Positions 5,796 to 5,874 of a stretch of 5,874 bases of DNA are shown here, piece by piece. Each line of letters begins with the position of its first letter. Position 1 is the stretch's first letter. A program made the position numbers and the translations under genes. Location: assembly GCA_025998775.1 (NCBI GenBank), contig BNWK01000085.1:1-5874 (forward strand), in the 5' to 3' direction. Origin of the DNA: Alphaproteobacteria bacterium. Its GTDB lineage: Bacteria; Pseudomonadota; Alphaproteobacteria; UBA3830. The notes below the pieces were generated by a model that worked only from the letters and a program-made list of their open reading frames with translations, had not been told where the DNA came from and made no database searches.

Positions 5796-5874
5796 GTTTC
5801 ATATTTCGTTGTGGAGGTAGAAATGGAATGTTGTAAACACTGCGGTTCTAAGAATTTGATAAAGTACGGAAAGA
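5769..5874 (+). mobile_element. Left end of an IS1-like insertion sequence (continues past window)
   Basis: The ATPase gene stops abruptly and is followed by a plus-strand transposase start. GGTGGAGCCAACC at 5769-5781 resembles the E. coli IS1 left terminal repeat, which starts GGTG and contains GCCAAC. The distance from 5769 to the transposase ATG (54 bases) is close to that between the IS1 left end and insA. The exact boundary is uncertain: the ATPase frame is already closed by TAG at 5755-5757, so the element may begin a little further left, or the target gene may have carried a stop. The right end and any target-site duplication are outside the window. Confidence 0.55.
5823..5874 (+). CDS. 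Transposase N-terminus with zinc ribbon, IS1 InsA-like (partial)
   Basis: Seventeen codons are visible before the window ends: MECCKHCGSKNLIKYGK. The pattern Cys-x-x-Cys-Gly-Ser followed by Lys-x-Gly-Lys is the first knuckle of the zinc-binding N-terminal domain of IS1-type transposases (InsA) and of some other insertion-sequence families. GGAGG at 5813-5817 lies 5 bases before the ATG. It reads opposite to all phage genes. The rest of the protein, including the catalytic residues that would settle the family, lies beyond the edge, so IS1 membership rests on this motif and the terminal-repeat resemblance only. Confidence 0.7.
   Translation, partial: MECCKHCGSKNLIKYGK

Overview
The window is a bacterial prophage or phage replication/recombination module of moderate to low GC content. 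It is read almost entirely on the minus strand and is interrupted at its right edge by the left end of an insertion sequence on the plus strand. Genes are tightly packed, with overlaps of 4 to 14 bases or gaps of 0 to 27 bases, and nearly all have a GGAG/GGAGG-type ribosome binding site. There is no tRNA, rRNA or CRISPR array. The host cannot be fixed from the sequence. From memory, the ATPase and its DUF669-like neighbour most resemble prophage genes of Alphaproteobacteria, but this is a weak inference.

In the direction of transcription (right to left) the layout is: (1) the 3' part of a phage RecA-like/AAA ATPase (Sak4/AAA_24 type), which keeps the Walker B strand but has lost the Walker A half (5221-5754); (2) a 166-residue DUF669-like protein with an SSB-like C-terminal tail (4705-5205); (3) a small W/C-containing phage protein (4498-4704); (4) a 54-residue ORF (4307-4471); (5) a 103-residue protein of unknown function (4009-4320); (6) a Bro-N plus KilAC antirepressor-type protein (3191-4006); (7) a Cas4/RecB-like PD-(D/E)XK nuclease with four cysteines placed for an Fe-S cluster (2467-3204); (8) a large Toprim-DUF927 primase/helicase that runs off the left edge after 823 codons (1-2470). 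The last gene covers the whole left 2.5 kb as one unbroken minus-strand frame.

Together these look like a DNA-processing cassette. The ATPase and DUF669-like protein would form a single-strand annealing/recombination pair, the nuclease would trim ends, and the Toprim-DUF927 protein would prime and unwind DNA for phage replication. The Bro/KilAC protein adds a likely DNA-binding regulator inside the same transcript.

At the right edge (about 5755-5874) lie an AT-rich junction, a GGTGGAGCCAACC sequence resembling an IS1-type terminal repeat, and the first 17 codons of a zinc-ribbon transposase on the plus strand. The insertion has removed the head of the ATPase gene, and probably cut the operon off from its original promoter. 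This suggests a decaying prophage, although the downstream reading frames are all still intact.
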